This document shows positions 46,138 to 54,704 of a stretch of 64,000 nt of DNA, in pieces (positions within the stretch are counted from its first letter, which is position 1; the number at the start of each line of letters is the position of its first letter). The notes under the pieces are model-generated. The model was not told the DNA's origin and did no database searches. It saw only the letters and a list, made by a program, of their open reading frames with translations. Source of the DNA: Calothrix sp. HK-06 (lineage in GTDB: Bacteria; Cyanobacteriota; Cyanobacteriia; Cyanobacteriales; Nostocaceae). The stretch lies in assembly GCF_001904745.1 (NCBI RefSeq), contig NZ_MRCD01000031.1, positions 22,481-86,480 on the forward strand, given 5' to 3'. The position numbers were made by a program, and so were the translations under genes.

Positions 46138-46833
46138 CTATATACCTGTTAGAACTTGGGATAGCTCTTTTGAGAGGTCTACGTTTGATTCTTCTTGTTT
46201 GGTAAATAAGACTCCAGCTAGGAAGTAGTAGTCACCTGAATAAAATGCCATTTTATTGCTACGCATTTCTTCAATGTGATTTCTGACTTTTGGTTCTGAA
46301 CTGTAGTAGCCAAATTCGATAGGTAATACAGTAAATTTGTTAACTGAGTAACCGTTGGCTTTTGCTTGTTCTATGGTACTTATGGGATTAGAATAGCTAG
46401 ATACTAGTACTAAAACATTTTCGTATCCCAATGTTAACAGCTTGTTTGTAATGGCGGCGCCGTCGGTTCCACCAAAAAGTAATGGCATATAAATGTCTTC
46501 GTCTGGTGCAGGTAAATAAGGAGGGTTAGAGACGAGACATTCAGATTGACTTTGATTTGATTCAAATAGGCTAGAGTTATCTATTATATATTTGTCAGTT
46601 AGACTATATTCGTCAATTGTTAAATTCGCAGCTTTCCATGCGTCGGTATTTAACTCAAATCCATGTATTAAACCTGCAAATTTATTTCTTAGTAAAGAGC
46701 AAATTACAGGGCTGCCATCACCTGAACCAAATTCAACGATATATTTAAAGTTCTGACGATTTCTTAAAACGAAGTTCTCTAAACAGTTAGAGTAGAAGTT
46801 AGATTCTTCTGGGCAGTAAAAAATGTCTTTCAT
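46138..46833 (-). CDS. SAM-dependent methyltransferase with NPPY motif (PrmC/HemK-like)
   Basis: This 231-residue class I methyltransferase has SAM motif I YIVEFGSGDGSPVIC (residues 31-45), an acidic residue after HGFELNTDAW, and catalytic motif IV CLVSNPPYLPAPDED (NPPY at 103-106), the signature of enzymes methylating planar amide or amine nitrogen such as Gln, Ade or Cyt. It lacks the N-terminal helical domain of true PrmC and any DNA-recognition domain, so the substrate is probably not release factor. It starts 52 bases after the stop of the diiron-protein gene upstream, with a short hairpin between, and may act in the same pathway. Confidence 0.75.
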   Translation of the reverse strand: MKDIFYCPEESNFYSNCLENFVLRNRQNFKYIVEFGSGDGSPVICSLLRNKFAGLIHGFELNTDAWKAANLTIDEYSLTDKYIIDNSSLFESNQSQSECLVSNPPYLPAPDEDIYMPLLFGGTDGAAITNKLLTLGYENVLVLVSSYSNPISTIEQAKANGYSVNKFTVLPIEFGYYSSEPKVRNHIEEMRSNKMAFYSGDYYFLAGVLFTKQEESNVDLSKELSQVLTGI

Positions 46834-46867
46834 GATGTTAGATGTTGGGAGTTATGAGTTAGGATTA

Positions 46868-46885
46868 GGGTGGGCAATGCCCACC
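46868..46885. repeat. GGTGGGCA/TGCCCACC hairpin between the diiron protein and methyltransferase genes
   Basis: An 8-bp self-complementary stem (46869-46884) ends one base before the stop codon of the minus-strand diiron-protein gene. Same type as the ccsB hairpin (23313-23330). It may attenuate the downstream methyltransferase. Confidence 0.55.
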
Positions 46886-47995
46886 TTACAAAGAGGTTTC
46901 AGCTTGGCGGATTGATTTGACGACTGCTTCGGCGGCGCGGTCTCCCATTAATTTTTCTTGGTCGTATCCAAGTAGGAGTTCCCATGCGTTGTTAGGATAA
47001 AGTTCTGCTAGGGGTAATGCCACATCGTCAAGCATCCATTGACCGTGACGTTCGTCTTCACGAATGTGGAGTTCCCAGTAACCCATTGCTGCATCTGACA
47101 AATTCAGTCTTTGTGCTGCGGTTAAATAATTACGATATGCACTTGGGCCTGCTACCTCGAAGTACGTTAAAGCGCCTGAATAACGAAGGTAATAACGTTT
47201 GCGTTCTGTAGTTAAAAAATTATGATTTGCACATGCTAAAACTTCCCAAGGAACTAAGTCAAAGTAACCTTCTGGCTCGGTATTCATATCAAATTCACTA
47301 AGCATAGCTGCGAAATATGTTGAATGCTTACGGTTGAAGCGACCATTACCGTATTCTTCAAGCAATACTTTCACTAATGTACACTGAATTGGATTTGCAG
47401 TACCGCCGAGAATGCGTGATAAACGACTACCTTCGACTAATCCATCAAATGAGCCTATAGCAAGCAAATGTTTATATCCTTCAACGCTCATTTCCTCACG
47501 AATGTAACGACTACCTTCGGAAATTTCTGGATTTAAATCATAAGCTACACGGTCTCTTAATGCTTGCTTGACATCAAGTTTTTGTAATGACTCAACATCG
47601 ATTTGTGCTAACTCCCATTTTTGCCAAGCTGTCTCTATGCTATTGCGAACTCGCTGCAAGTACAAAGAGCGTTCGTTTTCATAATTTTGTAAATCATCGT
47701 ACCAAAAAAGATACAAACGATTTATTCTGTAAAGAATTCGCTGAAGGAAACGATGTGCTTGATAGTCTTCGGCGCCATCATATGCGGCAGTTAATGCTGT
47801 AGCTAAAGCGAACTCAAATTCTTTCGCAATGTCAGGGTTTATATTTAACTGCTTGTCTAAATTATCAACAGCCAGTAACTGCACAAACTGCTTTTCGGCA
47901 ATGTCGTAGTTGTCACTGGGCGCGATATTCTGTTGTAAATATTGGTTTTTTTCCTCGGAGTCAATGCGAGGTAGCTCAATTGAAATACTTTGCAT
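46886..47995 (-). CDS. Haem-oxygenase-like diiron oxidase (HDO) family protein
   Basis: The 369-residue, mostly helical protein belongs to the iron-containing redox enzyme (HDO) superfamily. The probable metal ligands are E188 (DGLVEGSRL), E214 and H224 (LLEEYGNGRFNRKHSTYF), E280 (ALTYFEVAGPS), and the H310-x3-D314-x2-H317 cluster in WELHIREDERHGQW. This is the complete set, with spacing like that of characterised HDO enzymes (SznF type, from memory). Such enzymes use O2 to hydroxylate or oxidatively cleave amines, amino acids or fatty acids. The N-terminal 170 residues are an additional helical region. The next gene encodes an NPPY methyltransferase; the product is unknown. Confidence 0.78.
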   Translation of the reverse strand: MQSISIELPRIDSEEKNQYLQQNIAPSDNYDIAEKQFVQLLAVDNLDKQLNINPDIAKEFEFALATALTAAYDGAEDYQAHRFLQRILYRINRLYLFWYDDLQNYENERSLYLQRVRNSIETAWQKWELAQIDVESLQKLDVKQALRDRVAYDLNPEISEGSRYIREEMSVEGYKHLLAIGSFDGLVEGSRLSRILGGTANPIQCTLVKVLLEEYGNGRFNRKHSTYFAAMLSEFDMNTEPEGYFDLVPWEVLACANHNFLTTERKRYYLRYSGALTYFEVAGPSAYRNYLTAAQRLNLSDAAMGYWELHIREDERHGQWMLDDVALPLAELYPNNAWELLLGYDQEKLMGDRAAEAVVKSIRQAETSL

Positions 47996-48379
47996 GAAAT
48001 TAGTGGTGCTTTATAGAAGCCGTAAAATTTATTCCCTTAACACTAATTACATTTTCATTTTGTAGTGCTAATTACCTCTCACCTTCGCCATAAATACCAC
48101 TAAGACTAAAGTATGATTAGAAACAAACTAACTGTAATCATTGTAACAGTTTCTCTTTCTACTCTTACTCTGCGCTCTCTGTGTCTCTGTGATAATTTTT
48201 ACATAAGTTTATTTTCTAAATATCTATAATTAATACAAATTTATCGTTTACTGAAGATAAAAAATAATATTTTATACTTCGTTAATTATGGTCACGCTAA
48301 AGTAATAGAGCAATTGTTTTACTACTTTAGCTTTACTGAGGTTTTTTATTGTATGTTGGGTTCCGTTCCTGCACCCAAC
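47996..48379. other. Intergenic region upstream of the diiron protein gene
   Basis: The 384 bases are AT-rich. A short ACTCTGCGCTCTCTGTGTCTCTGTG phrase (in two parts, near 48165-48190), also seen as CTCTGCGTGTCTGTGGTAAA near 23771, is a common cyanobacterial intergenic word. The CCAACCTAC hairpin begins at 48355. No gene is seen. Confidence 0.45.
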
Positions 48380-48383
48380 CTAC
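48355..48383. repeat. GTTGGGTTCCGTTCCTGCACCCAACCTAC hairpin supplying a stop codon
   Basis: GTTGGGT pairs with ACCCAAC. The CTA at 48380-48382 in the right arm is the TAG stop of the minus-strand PLP enzyme gene, so that protein ends inside the repeat, as DesD does at 53179-53181. Confidence 0.65.
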
Positions 48384-49615
48384 AACTGGGATGGGCCGAC
48401 GGCTTCGATGGCTGCTTCTAGGGCGATAGAGATGTGTGTCCAGTGTGTGCCGCCTTGGCAATATACTACGTAGGGTTCGCGAAGTGGACCGTCGGCGGAG
48501 AATTCTAGGGTGCTACCTTCAATGAATGTTCCTCCTGCCATGACTACTTGACTCTCGTAACCGGGCATTTGGTCGGGGATGGGGTCGAGGTAGGAACCGA
48601 TGGGTGAGTTTTGTTGGATAGCTTTACAAAAGGCGATTAGTTTTTTGGCTGAACCTAGTTTAATTGCTTGAATTACGTCGCGACGCGGTGCCATTGGGGC
48701 TGGGTTTACGGGATAGCCTAGTTTGTCAAATACGTAACCAGTGAGGTGAGTGCCTTTCATTGCTTCTCCCACCATTTGCGGTGCCAAGAATAATCCTTGA
48801 AATAGTAATCTTAACTGGTCAAAGGTGGCGCCTCCTTCGCTGCCAATACCTGGTGCTGTAAGACGACATGCTGCCATTTCTACTAAGTCAGCACGCCCTG
48901 CTACGTAACCGCCAGCGGTGACGATGGTACCACCTGGGTTTTTAATTAAAGAGCCTGCGATTAAGTCAGCGCCTACGTGCGTTGGTTCTTGTGTTTCGAT
49001 AAATTCGCCATAGCAGTTGTCAACAAAACAAACTGTGTTGGGGTTTTGTTGTTTGACGATAGTAACTATTTTCCCGATTTCTTCAACTGATAAACTTGAG
49101 CGCCAAGAATAACCACAGGAACGTTGAATAAGAACAAGACGAGTGTTTTGTTTTATACCTTGGCTCAAAGCAGACCAATCAATCGTCCCTTTATATGTTA
49201 GATCCAATTGACGGTAAGTTATGCCAAACTCTATAAGGGAGCCTTGAGAGCTACCCCGCAAACCTATGACTTCTTCTAAAGTGTCATAGGGGGCGCCAGC
49301 TACGGCTAGCATTTCATCACCAGGACGAAGCACACCAAATAAAGCGCAAGCAATGGCATGGGTTCCCGAAACAAACTGCACTCGTACAGCAGCTTTTTCA
49401 GCACCCATGACTGTAGCAAAGACTTTATCTAAAGTTTCACGCCCGATATCATCGTGCCCGTATCCTGTGACACCTGCGAAATGGTGCGCTCCAACACTAT
49501 GATGGCGAAAAGAATTTAGCACTTTAGTCAGATTTTGCTTGACTGTTGCGTCAATTCCAGAAAAAATCTGTAACAGTGCCTGTTCTGCGTCCCGCAGCTG
49601 CTCCAAGCTGTTCAT
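48380..49615 (-). CDS. Methionine gamma-lyase family PLP-dependent enzyme (aluminium-resistance-type)
   Basis: This fold-type I PLP protein of 411 residues is related to cystathionine beta-lyase/methionine gamma-lyase in the subgroup once labelled aluminium resistance protein. Visible features are FAGVTGYGHDDIGRETLDKV, AAVRVQFVSGTHAIACALFG, VCFVDNCYGEFIETQEPTH and the PLP-lysine segment DLIAGSLIKNPGGTIV. The real substrate of this subgroup is not established. The start is the ATG at 49613-49615 because GAGGG precedes it by four bases; a GTG five codons upstream is less likely. It is divergent from desC. Confidence 0.85.
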   Translation of the reverse strand: MNSLEQLRDAEQALLQIFSGIDATVKQNLTKVLNSFRHHSVGAHHFAGVTGYGHDDIGRETLDKVFATVMGAEKAAVRVQFVSGTHAIACALFGVLRPGDEMLAVAGAPYDTLEEVIGLRGSSQGSLIEFGITYRQLDLTYKGTIDWSALSQGIKQNTRLVLIQRSCGYSWRSSLSVEEIGKIVTIVKQQNPNTVCFVDNCYGEFIETQEPTHVGADLIAGSLIKNPGGTIVTAGGYVAGRADLVEMAACRLTAPGIGSEGGATFDQLRLLFQGLFLAPQMVGEAMKGTHLTGYVFDKLGYPVNPAPMAPRRDVIQAIKLGSAKKLIAFCKAIQQNSPIGSYLDPIPDQMPGYESQVVMAGGTFIEGSTLEFSADGPLREPYVVYCQGGTHWTHISIALEAAIEAVGPSQL

Positions 49616-49756
49616 TAGTCCCTCATTCACAATAAATTTACTACTTTGTGGATTTCTAGCGCATGGCAGATAAAAGCTATGCTCAATATAGGTACGCTGA
49701 ACCTGAACAACAAATTACTTTGTTTTCGCGCTTTTAAATCCCACTTAGGATACTGC

Positions 49757-50590
49757 ATGACAATTGCTACATCAACCAAATCCGGACTTAATTGGGTCCA
49801 CATTTTATTTTTCTCTAGCTTGCACGTTGGCGCCTTGTTCGCTCTACTTCCAAGTAACTTTAGCTGGCAAGCGGTTGGCGTATGTGTGTTCCTTTATTGG
49901 CTAACGGGTTGCCTTGGCATTACCCTTGGATTTCACCGTTTAATCACCCACCGCAGTTTTCAAACGCCGAAGTGGCTTGAATATTTTCTCGCTTTTTGTG
50001 GCACCCTTTCATGTCAAGGTGGGCCCATTGATTGGGCTGGTTTACACCGCATCCACCATTTACACTCTGACCAAGAACAAGACCCGCATGACTCTAACAA
50101 AGGTTTTTGGTGGAGTCATATCGGCTGGATGTTTTATAGGTCTCCTGCCTTTGCTGATGTACCTCGCTTCACAAAAGATATAGGCGAAGACCCAGTTTAC
50201 CAGTTTTTGCAAAAAAATATGATTTTGCTTCAGGTAGCTCTGGGCGTAACGTTACTAGCTATCGGTGGGTGGTCATTTGTTGTATGGGGTATTTTTGTTC
50301 GCCTTGTACTTGTATGGCACTTTACTTGGTTTGTTAATAGCGCTACTCATAAGTTTGGCTACAAAACATATGATTCTGGCGACCATTCCACCAACTGTTG
50401 GTGGGTTGCTTTACTAACTTATGGTGAGGGTTGGCATAATAACCATCATGCATACCAATACTCTGCCCGTCACGGTTTAGAATGGTGGGAAATTGATTTT
50501 ACTTGGATAATAATTCAAGTTTTACAAATGCTTGGTTTAGCAACAAACATTAAACTGGCGCCTAAAAAGCAGTCAGGTTCCGCAGCATAA
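49757..50590 (+). CDS. desC: Acyl-lipid (Delta9) desaturase DesC
   Basis: DesC introduces the first double bond (Delta9) into stearoyl groups of membrane glycerolipids using ferredoxin. The 277-residue membrane protein has the three histidine boxes HRLITHRSF, HRIHHLHSD and HNNHHAYQ. ATG 49757 (MTIATSTKSGLNWVH) is chosen; the frame is open 37 codons further back over the promoter. Position next to desA suggests the sn-1-type DesC1. It heads a same-strand cluster of four desaturases. Confidence 0.93.
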   Translation: MTIATSTKSGLNWVHILFFSSLHVGALFALLPSNFSWQAVGVCVFLYWLTGCLGITLGFHRLITHRSFQTPKWLEYFLAFCGTLSCQGGPIDWAGLHRIHHLHSDQEQDPHDSNKGFWWSHIGWMFYRSPAFADVPRFTKDIGEDPVYQFLQKNMILLQVALGVTLLAIGGWSFVVWGIFVRLVLVWHFTWFVNSATHKFGYKTYDSGDHSTNCWWVALLTYGEGWHNNHHAYQYSARHGLEWWEIDFTWIIIQVLQMLGLATNIKLAPKKQSGSAA

Positions 50591-50730
50591 AATAATCTGC
50601 TTGCAATCTGTTATCCCCCGCTACTCAGATAATCTTTGTAGGACGGGGGTTTAAAATGTCGCGAAAATTGCGATTTTATTGATATAATCCAAATCGCGAC
50701 CTTAACAAAACTTTACTCAAGATGTTAAAA

Positions 50731-50781
50731 GTTAGGAGTTAGGAGTATAACTCATCACTCATAACTCATCACTCATAACTC
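50731..50781. repeat. Heptamer tandem repeats GTTAGGA and ATCACTC(ATAACTC)
   Basis: Two GTTAGGA units are followed by alternating CTCATCA/CTCATAA heptamers; the two groups are partly complementary. The repeat lies 35 bases upstream of the desA start, in its promoter or leader region. Confidence 0.65.
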
Positions 50782-50815
50782 TTGTTGGTGAGGAGTTTTT
50801 CATAATTTAGTATTC

Positions 50816-51892
50816 ATGACAGTATCAATAGTTAAGAGCGAAGAGTCTCGCAAAAGCACTCAGACTATCGTCGCTGATAGTTTCGGTCAAGATAGCTTAA
50901 AGCTAAAGCATATTATCAAATCCATCCCGCGCGAGTGTTTCCAAAAGGATAGTCGCAAAGCATGGACGGGGGTAATTATAAATGTGCTAATGGTGGCTTT
51001 GGGGTATGCAAGTTTGGTAGTTTCTCCTTGGTATCTTTTACCATTTGCATGGATTTTCACAGGTACTGCACTTACTGGCTTTTTTGTAATTGGGCATGAT
51101 TGTGGACACCGCTCATTTTCAAACCGTCGTTGGGTTAATGATTTAGTAGGGCACATAGCCTTTTTACCGTTAATTTACCCATTTCATGCTTGGCGTGTTG
51201 GTCATAATTATCACCACAAACATACTAATAAGCTGGATTTTGATAATGCTTGGCATCCAATTAGACCGGAGATGTATGAAAGCAGTAGTCCAACATGGCG
51301 CCTAATTCTCAAAACGTTTTTAACAAATAAATTGTGGTGGGTCGGTTCTATAGGACATTGGGCGTTGATACATTTTAACGCCGAGAATTTTCTAGAGAAA
51401 GACCGTCCTAAGGTTAAGTTTTCAATTGCAGTTGTAACAATATTTGCAGCAATAGCTTTTCCAGCGTTGATTTTTACAACTGGAATTTGGGGATTTGTTA
51501 AATTTTGGCTAGTCCCTTGGTTAATTTATCATTTTTGGATGAGTACTTTTACTTACGTTCACCATACGGCGCCGGATGTACCGTTTGAAAATCGCTGGAA
51601 GTGGAACGAAGCGATTGCTCAGTTAGCAGGTACTATTCATTGTGATTATCCACGTTGGGTAGAGTTTTTGTGTCACGACATTAACGTTCACGTACCACAC
51701 CATATTTCAACAGCGATTCCTTCGTATAATTTGCGGAAGGCTTACCGCAGCATTAAAGAAAATTGGAATACGTATCTCCACGATGAATATCGTTTCTCAT
51801 GGTCTTTAATGAAGCGGTTAACTAATGAGTGTCAGCTATACAAAGAAGATAATGGTTATCTAACTTTTAAGCAGTACGAAGCTGGTAAATAG
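50816..51892 (+). CDS. desA: Acyl-lipid Delta12 desaturase DesA
   Basis: DesA converts oleoyl to linoleoyl lipids at Delta12. The 358-residue protein has His boxes HDCGHRSF, HNYHHKHTN and HVPHHISTA with four membrane segments between (e.g. VSPWYLLPFAWIFTGTALTG). TVHHTAP-like YVHHTAPDVPF and EWNEAIAQLAGTIHCDYP-type text (here KWNEAIAQLAGTIHCDYPRW) are characteristic. It is followed by desD after a 164-base spacer containing a dispersed repeat. Confidence 0.94.
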   Translation: MTVSIVKSEESRKSTQTIVADSFGQDSLKLKHIIKSIPRECFQKDSRKAWTGVIINVLMVALGYASLVVSPWYLLPFAWIFTGTALTGFFVIGHDCGHRSFSNRRWVNDLVGHIAFLPLIYPFHAWRVGHNYHHKHTNKLDFDNAWHPIRPEMYESSSPTWRLILKTFLTNKLWWVGSIGHWALIHFNAENFLEKDRPKVKFSIAVVTIFAAIAFPALIFTTGIWGFVKFWLVPWLIYHFWMSTFTYVHHTAPDVPFENRWKWNEAIAQLAGTIHCDYPRWVEFLCHDINVHVPHHISTAIPSYNLRKAYRSIKENWNTYLHDEYRFSWSLMKRLTNECQLYKEDNGYLTFKQYEAGK

Positions 51893-51957
51893 ACAATATC
51901 TTCTGAGCAAAATACGCTTGTTCGCGCGCACAATACTCTTGTCTTGAGCAAAAATAC

Positions 51958-52035
51958 TTTTGTCATTCTGAGCGCAGCGAAGAATCTTAATAATTTCGAT
52001 AATTATTAGATGCTTCACTACGTTCAGCATGACAA
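51958..52035. repeat. TCATTCTGAGCGCAGCGAAGAATCT...GATGCTTCACTACGTTCAGCATGACA inverted element
   Basis: The two arms (from about 51960 and from about 52010) are imperfect reverse complements. The element lies between desA and desD and shares arms with 45958-46113. Confidence 0.65.
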
Positions 52036-52056
52036 TATAAACTAACAAAAAAATAT

Positions 52057-53181
52057 ATGACACAAACACAAATGCAAGCGCAACCACAAACACGAGTAAC
52101 TTATACTAAGAATATAGGTTTTAGAAAAAGACTCAATCAGCGAGTTGATGAGTATTTTGAATCGAATAATATTTCAAAGCGCGATAATGCTGCTATGTAT
52201 TTTAAGACAGCAGTGATTTTGGGATGGGTAATTGGTGCTTGGACTTTTACGTTGTTTAGTCCAGAAGTAATTTGGGCGAAAATAATTGGATGTATTGTAT
52301 TAGGAGCAGGAATTGCTGGTATAGGTTTTAGTGTTGGACATGATGCTAACCACGGTGGTTACTCAAGTAAAAAATCTGTTAATCGCTTTATTGGTTTGAT
52401 TTATGATGTAATTGGTCTTTCTAGCTATTTATGGAGATGTCGCCATAATTATCTTCATCATACTTTTACTAATATTTTAGGTCACGACGTAGAAATACAT
52501 GGAGACGGATTGGTACGAATGACTCCTTTTATGGAGCATAAATCTTATCATAAGTTTCAGCATATATTCATTTCATTTATTTACGCTATCATTCCTTTCT
52601 ACTGGTCTTTAGCTGACATACACATCATTTTGTTTAAGCGTAAGTATCATGACCATGTAGTACCTGTAAATTTTAAAGAAATATTTACTTTACTCGTAGG
52701 TAAAGTTGTTTGGTTAGGACTTTTCTTTATAATTCCAATGGCTGTAGGATATACTCCAATTCAAGCATTCATTGGATTTAGCATTACTTACATGACTTAT
52801 GGTTTGTTGATATGCAATGTATTCATGCTTGCTCACGTGTTGGAACCAGCAGAGTTTGTTGAACCTGACCCACAGTCTAATTCTGTTGATGATGAATGGG
52901 CTATTTCACAAGTTAAGACAACTGTTGATTTTGCACCAAACAATGCTTTCTTAAATTGGTATTTAGGTGGTTTGAATTACCAGGTTGTTCATCATTTATT
53001 CCCTCAAGTTTGTCACATACATTATCCTAAAATCGCTCCGATTTTAGCAGAGGTTTGCGCTGAGTTTGATGTGCAATATTATGTGTACCCAACTTTTACC
53101 GAAGCATTAGCAGCAAATTACGGTTTATTGAAAGCTTTGGGTTCCGGCGCCGATATTAATGTTGACTTGGTTGCTTCGTAG
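52057..53181 (+). CDS. desD: Acyl-lipid Delta6 desaturase DesD
   Basis: DesD is a front-end desaturase making gamma-linolenic and stearidonic acid lipids. The 374-residue protein has His boxes HDANHGGY, HNYLHHTFTN and QVVHHLFP; the Gln replacing the first His of the third box is diagnostic of front-end desaturases. There is no cytochrome b5 domain, as in Synechocystis. Its TAG stop lies in the first bases of a GTAGGTTGGG hairpin repeat. Presence with desB predicts 18:4 lipids. Confidence 0.93.
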   Translation: MTQTQMQAQPQTRVTYTKNIGFRKRLNQRVDEYFESNNISKRDNAAMYFKTAVILGWVIGAWTFTLFSPEVIWAKIIGCIVLGAGIAGIGFSVGHDANHGGYSSKKSVNRFIGLIYDVIGLSSYLWRCRHNYLHHTFTNILGHDVEIHGDGLVRMTPFMEHKSYHKFQHIFISFIYAIIPFYWSLADIHIILFKRKYHDHVVPVNFKEIFTLLVGKVVWLGLFFIIPMAVGYTPIQAFIGFSITYMTYGLLICNVFMLAHVLEPAEFVEPDPQSNSVDDEWAISQVKTTVDFAPNNAFLNWYLGGLNYQVVHHLFPQVCHIHYPKIAPILAEVCAEFDVQYYVYPTFTEALAANYGLLKALGSGADINVDLVAS

Positions 53182-53251
53182 GTTGGGTGTAGTGGTAGCG
53201 TAACCCAACGTATATGATGTTGGGTTCTCGCTTCGCTTACACCCAACCTAC
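53178..53251. repeat. Large GTAGGTTGGGTGTA...TACACCCAACCTAC hairpin at the desD end
   Basis: A 14-bp perfect outer stem (53178-53191 with 53238-53251) and inner AACCCAAC/GTTGGGTT pairing form a nested hairpin. The desD stop codon (TAG 53179-53181) is in the left arm. Confidence 0.75.
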
Positions 53252-53535
53252 TCGTTAACTATATGTACAAAAAGAAATATTTGGATGGCTGAGTTATTAT
53301 AGTTTATTCGGTGCTTAAGAAGTGTGTGATACGACTATGTTTATATACAGCTTCATCATAAATTTATATAAGCATATTTTGATGTAAATGATTCGCATAA
53401 CTTATAAAAAATGGATATTTGTCATTTGACCAATATAATGCTAATAATACTAAAGGCTAATTATATTTATCAAAAGTGTGAACGATTGCAATTTGCAAAT
53501 TTTTCACATTTGAATTTTACGAACAGCAAAATCAA
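53182..53535. other. Intergenic region between desD and desB
   Basis: After the hairpin (to 53251) the sequence is very AT-rich with no gene visible. It should contain the desB promoter; desB is separated more widely than the other desaturases, which fits independent, for example cold-responsive, control (inference). Confidence 0.45.
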
Positions 53536-54615
53536 GTGACAGATACAATAATTTCTTCCAGCATTCAACAAGGCTTAAAGTCGCCAGTAGAAACAACTCT
53601 CCCTTTCACTCTTGGAGATTTGAAAGCAGCAATTCCAGCAGAATGCTTTCAACCTAGTGTTGTGAAATCGATGTATTATTTCTTTCGTGACATTGCAATT
53701 ATAGGACTACTTTATGCAGTCGCTTACCATTTTGACTCTTGGTTATTTTTCCCAATCTTTTGGATAATGCAAGGGACAATGTTCTGGGCACTATTTGTTG
53801 TGGGACATGACTGCGGACACCAATCTTTTTCTAAGTATAAATGGCTGAATGATTTAATGGGCCATATTTGTCACACGCCAATTTTGGTACCGTATCACGG
53901 TTGGCGAATTAGCCATCGCACTCACCACAAAAATACGGGTAGTCTTGAAAATGATGAAAGCTGGTATCCTTCGAGTGAGTCAGAGTATAACAAGTCTGAC
54001 TTAATTACTAAACTCGGACGACACTATATATTTTTGCTAGCGTACCCAATTTATTTGTTTATGCGCTCTCCTGGTAAAACAGGTTCGCATTTCCTTCCTA
54101 GCAGTTCGTTATTTAAGCCTTCTGAAAAGTGGGATGTTATTACTAGCACTGTTTGTTGGAGTGCTATGGTAGGTTTACTAGGATTCTTAACTTACCAATT
54201 TGGCTTTATCTGGTTTGTTAAGTATTATCTAGGACCATATTTAGTATTTATAATTTGGCTTGATTTGGTCACATTTTTACACCACACCGAACCAACTATT
54301 CCTTGGTATCGCGGTGATGAATGGACTTTTTTGAAAGGCGCCATTTCTTCAATTGATCGTGATTATGGTTTTATCAACAACATTCATCACGATATTGGGA
54401 CTCACGTTGCACACCATATCTTCTTAAATATGCCGCATTACAATTTGAAGAAGGCTACTGCGGCTATTAAACCAATAATGGGTGATTACTTCTTCGAGTC
54501 AAACGAACCAATTTGGAAGTCACTTTGGCGTTCTGCCGTTGAGTGTCATTTTGTACCGGATGAAGGTAGCAAGGTTTATTATACTTCGCACAAACGGCAA
54601 GCTGGCAACGGATGA
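53536..54615 (+). CDS. desB: Acyl-lipid omega-3 (Delta15) desaturase DesB
   Basis: DesB adds the omega-3 double bond to C18 polyunsaturated lipids. The 359-residue protein has His boxes HDCGHQSF, HRTHHKNTG and HVAHHIFLN and the family segments WFVKYYLGPYLVFIIWLDLV and WTFLKGAISSIDRDYG. The start is GTG 53536 with no strong ribosome-binding site; the next ATG lies at about residue 45, beyond the family N-terminus. The last codons (GGC-AAC-GGA-TGA) come from the GGCAACGGAT repeat that also ends two other genes. Confidence 0.92.
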   Translation: MTDTIISSSIQQGLKSPVETTLPFTLGDLKAAIPAECFQPSVVKSMYYFFRDIAIIGLLYAVAYHFDSWLFFPIFWIMQGTMFWALFVVGHDCGHQSFSKYKWLNDLMGHICHTPILVPYHGWRISHRTHHKNTGSLENDESWYPSSESEYNKSDLITKLGRHYIFLLAYPIYLFMRSPGKTGSHFLPSSSLFKPSEKWDVITSTVCWSAMVGLLGFLTYQFGFIWFVKYYLGPYLVFIIWLDLVTFLHHTEPTIPWYRGDEWTFLKGAISSIDRDYGFINNIHHDIGTHVAHHIFLNMPHYNLKKATAAIKPIMGDYFFESNEPIWKSLWRSAVECHFVPDEGSKVYYTSHKRQAGNG

Positions 54616-54704
54616 TGAGCGGATGTAACGGATGGGTTACTTGTTACAAACAAAGCCTAGTTAATTAAAATCACTTATCCGTTACATCCGTTGTATCCGT
54701 TGCC
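54604..54704. repeat. Inverted GGCAACGGAT repeats joining the ends of desB and the DUF3592 gene
   Basis: The left arm 54604-54633 starts GGCAACGGATGATGAGCGGA. The right arm 54677-54704 is its near reverse complement, ending CCGTTGCC. The left arm encodes the last three sense codons and stop of DesB; the right arm encodes the last seven codons and stop of the minus-strand DUF3592 protein. The pair forms a bidirectional hairpin between convergent genes. Confidence 0.8.
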
